A stretch of 64,000 nucleotides of DNA from positions 496,001-560,000 of the forward strand of contig CAVVFX010000002.1 in NCBI GenBank assembly GCA_963747535.1, read 5' to 3'. The position numbers and the translations under genes are program-made. Below the pieces are notes generated by a model. The model had not been told where the DNA came from. It saw only the letters and a list, made by a program, of their open reading frames with translations, and made no database searches. This document shows positions 63,736-64,000 of this stretch, piece by piece. Each line of letters begins with the position of its first letter. Position 1 is the stretch's first letter. Source of the stretch: CAVVFX01 sp963747535. Lineage in GTDB: Bacteria > Acidobacteriota > Terriglobia > Bryobacterales > Bryobacteraceae.

Positions 63736-64000
63736 GTGGATTCGCAAGTGTCCGATACTACGCAACTGCTTCTGGCTTGGGCCGATGGCGATGTCCGGGC
63801 GCTCGATGCGCTCACTCCGCGCGTCTATCGCGAACTGCGCCGCATGGCCGCGACGTTCATGAAGGGCGAGCGCGAGGGGCAGACGCTACAGGCCACTGCC
63901 TTAGTTCACGAAGTCTACCTGCGGCTGATCGACGTTCAAACGGTACCCTGGCACGGCAAAGCTCACTTCTTCGCGATCTGCGCCCAGATCATGCGCCGGA
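63736..64000 (+). CDS. ECF-type sigma factor, N-terminal part (cut by window edge)
   Basis: From GTG 63736 the frame reads VDSQVSDTTQLLLAWADGDV, then LTPRVYRELRRMAATFMKGE and ALVHEVYLRLIDVQTVPWHG, ending in FFAICAQIMRR. This is region 2 of the Sigma70_ECF group, which in Acidobacteriota and Planctomycetes usually precedes a Ser/Thr kinase gene. The GTG at 63748 is another possible start. Region 4 lies outside the window. Confidence 0.88.
   Translation, partial: MDSQVSDTTQLLLAWADGDVRALDALTPRVYRELRRMAATFMKGEREGQTLQATALVHEVYLRLIDVQTVPWHGKAHFFAICAQIMRR

Overview
The window looks like a chromosome segment of a high-GC soil Acidobacteriota, most likely of the Bryobacterales/Solibacter group. Supporting signs are two secreted proteins with the Solibacter-type C-terminal domain (TIGR03437), a large Oar-like TonB-dependent receptor, an ADOP-type permease behind a PadR regulator, a serine/threonine kinase with TPR region paired with an ECF sigma factor, a propeller-domain histidine kinase, and many Tat-exported sugar-related enzymes. 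All names are read from sequence and motifs without database searches.

Layout. 0-2 kb: a KAP P-loop NTPase followed after 11 bases by the start of a NACHT NTPase cut by the window edge, with a 127-bp MITE just upstream. 2-5.5 kb: DoxX protein, then a stress-like group (DksA/TraR zinc finger, single-ring ClpB-like AAA+ protein, sigma-54 activator). 5.4-8 kb: scarred region with a terminase remnant, a foreign-looking RluA-type protein, a ribbon-helix-helix protein and a bacilliredoxin. 8-16 kb: PQQ dehydrogenase with its cytochrome c, a TIM-barrel epimerase, a bicupin, a broken alginate-lyase-like gene and an enolase-superfamily enzyme. 16-26 kb: TonB receptor, NCS1 permease, class II photolyase, VOC protein, Gfo/Idh/MocA enzyme. 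25.6-36.5 kb: regulation block (response regulator, hybrid propeller kinase, FAD-oxidoreductase fused to a cyclic-nucleotide-binding domain, ECF sigma factor and kinase). 36.7-45.2 kb: secreted repeat proteins (HAF, GloVer, BNR) with a collapsed duplication. 45.2-49 kb: an ATPase plus TOPRIM gene pair lying between two direct repeats made of the 3' part of a terminase-like gene. 49-62 kb: M14 peptidase, two TolC proteins, ABC ATPase, membrane-fusion protein, frameshifted ADOP permease and PadR. 62-64 kb: vanadium-haloperoxidase-like protein and the start of a second ECF sigma factor.

Two themes stand out. First, two putative conflict-system loci: the KAP/NACHT pair at the left edge and the OLD/PARIS-like ATPase-TOPRIM pair at 45.98-47.89 kb, the latter framed by 388-bp direct repeats that could excise or amplify it. 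Second, an unusually dense set of intergenic repeats: two identical MITEs, at least ten copies of a hairpin (GCAGACCA...TGGTCTGC and variants), a 300-bp composite repeat, and smaller units. Several gene breakpoints coincide with these repeats. No tRNA, rRNA or CRISPR array was seen.
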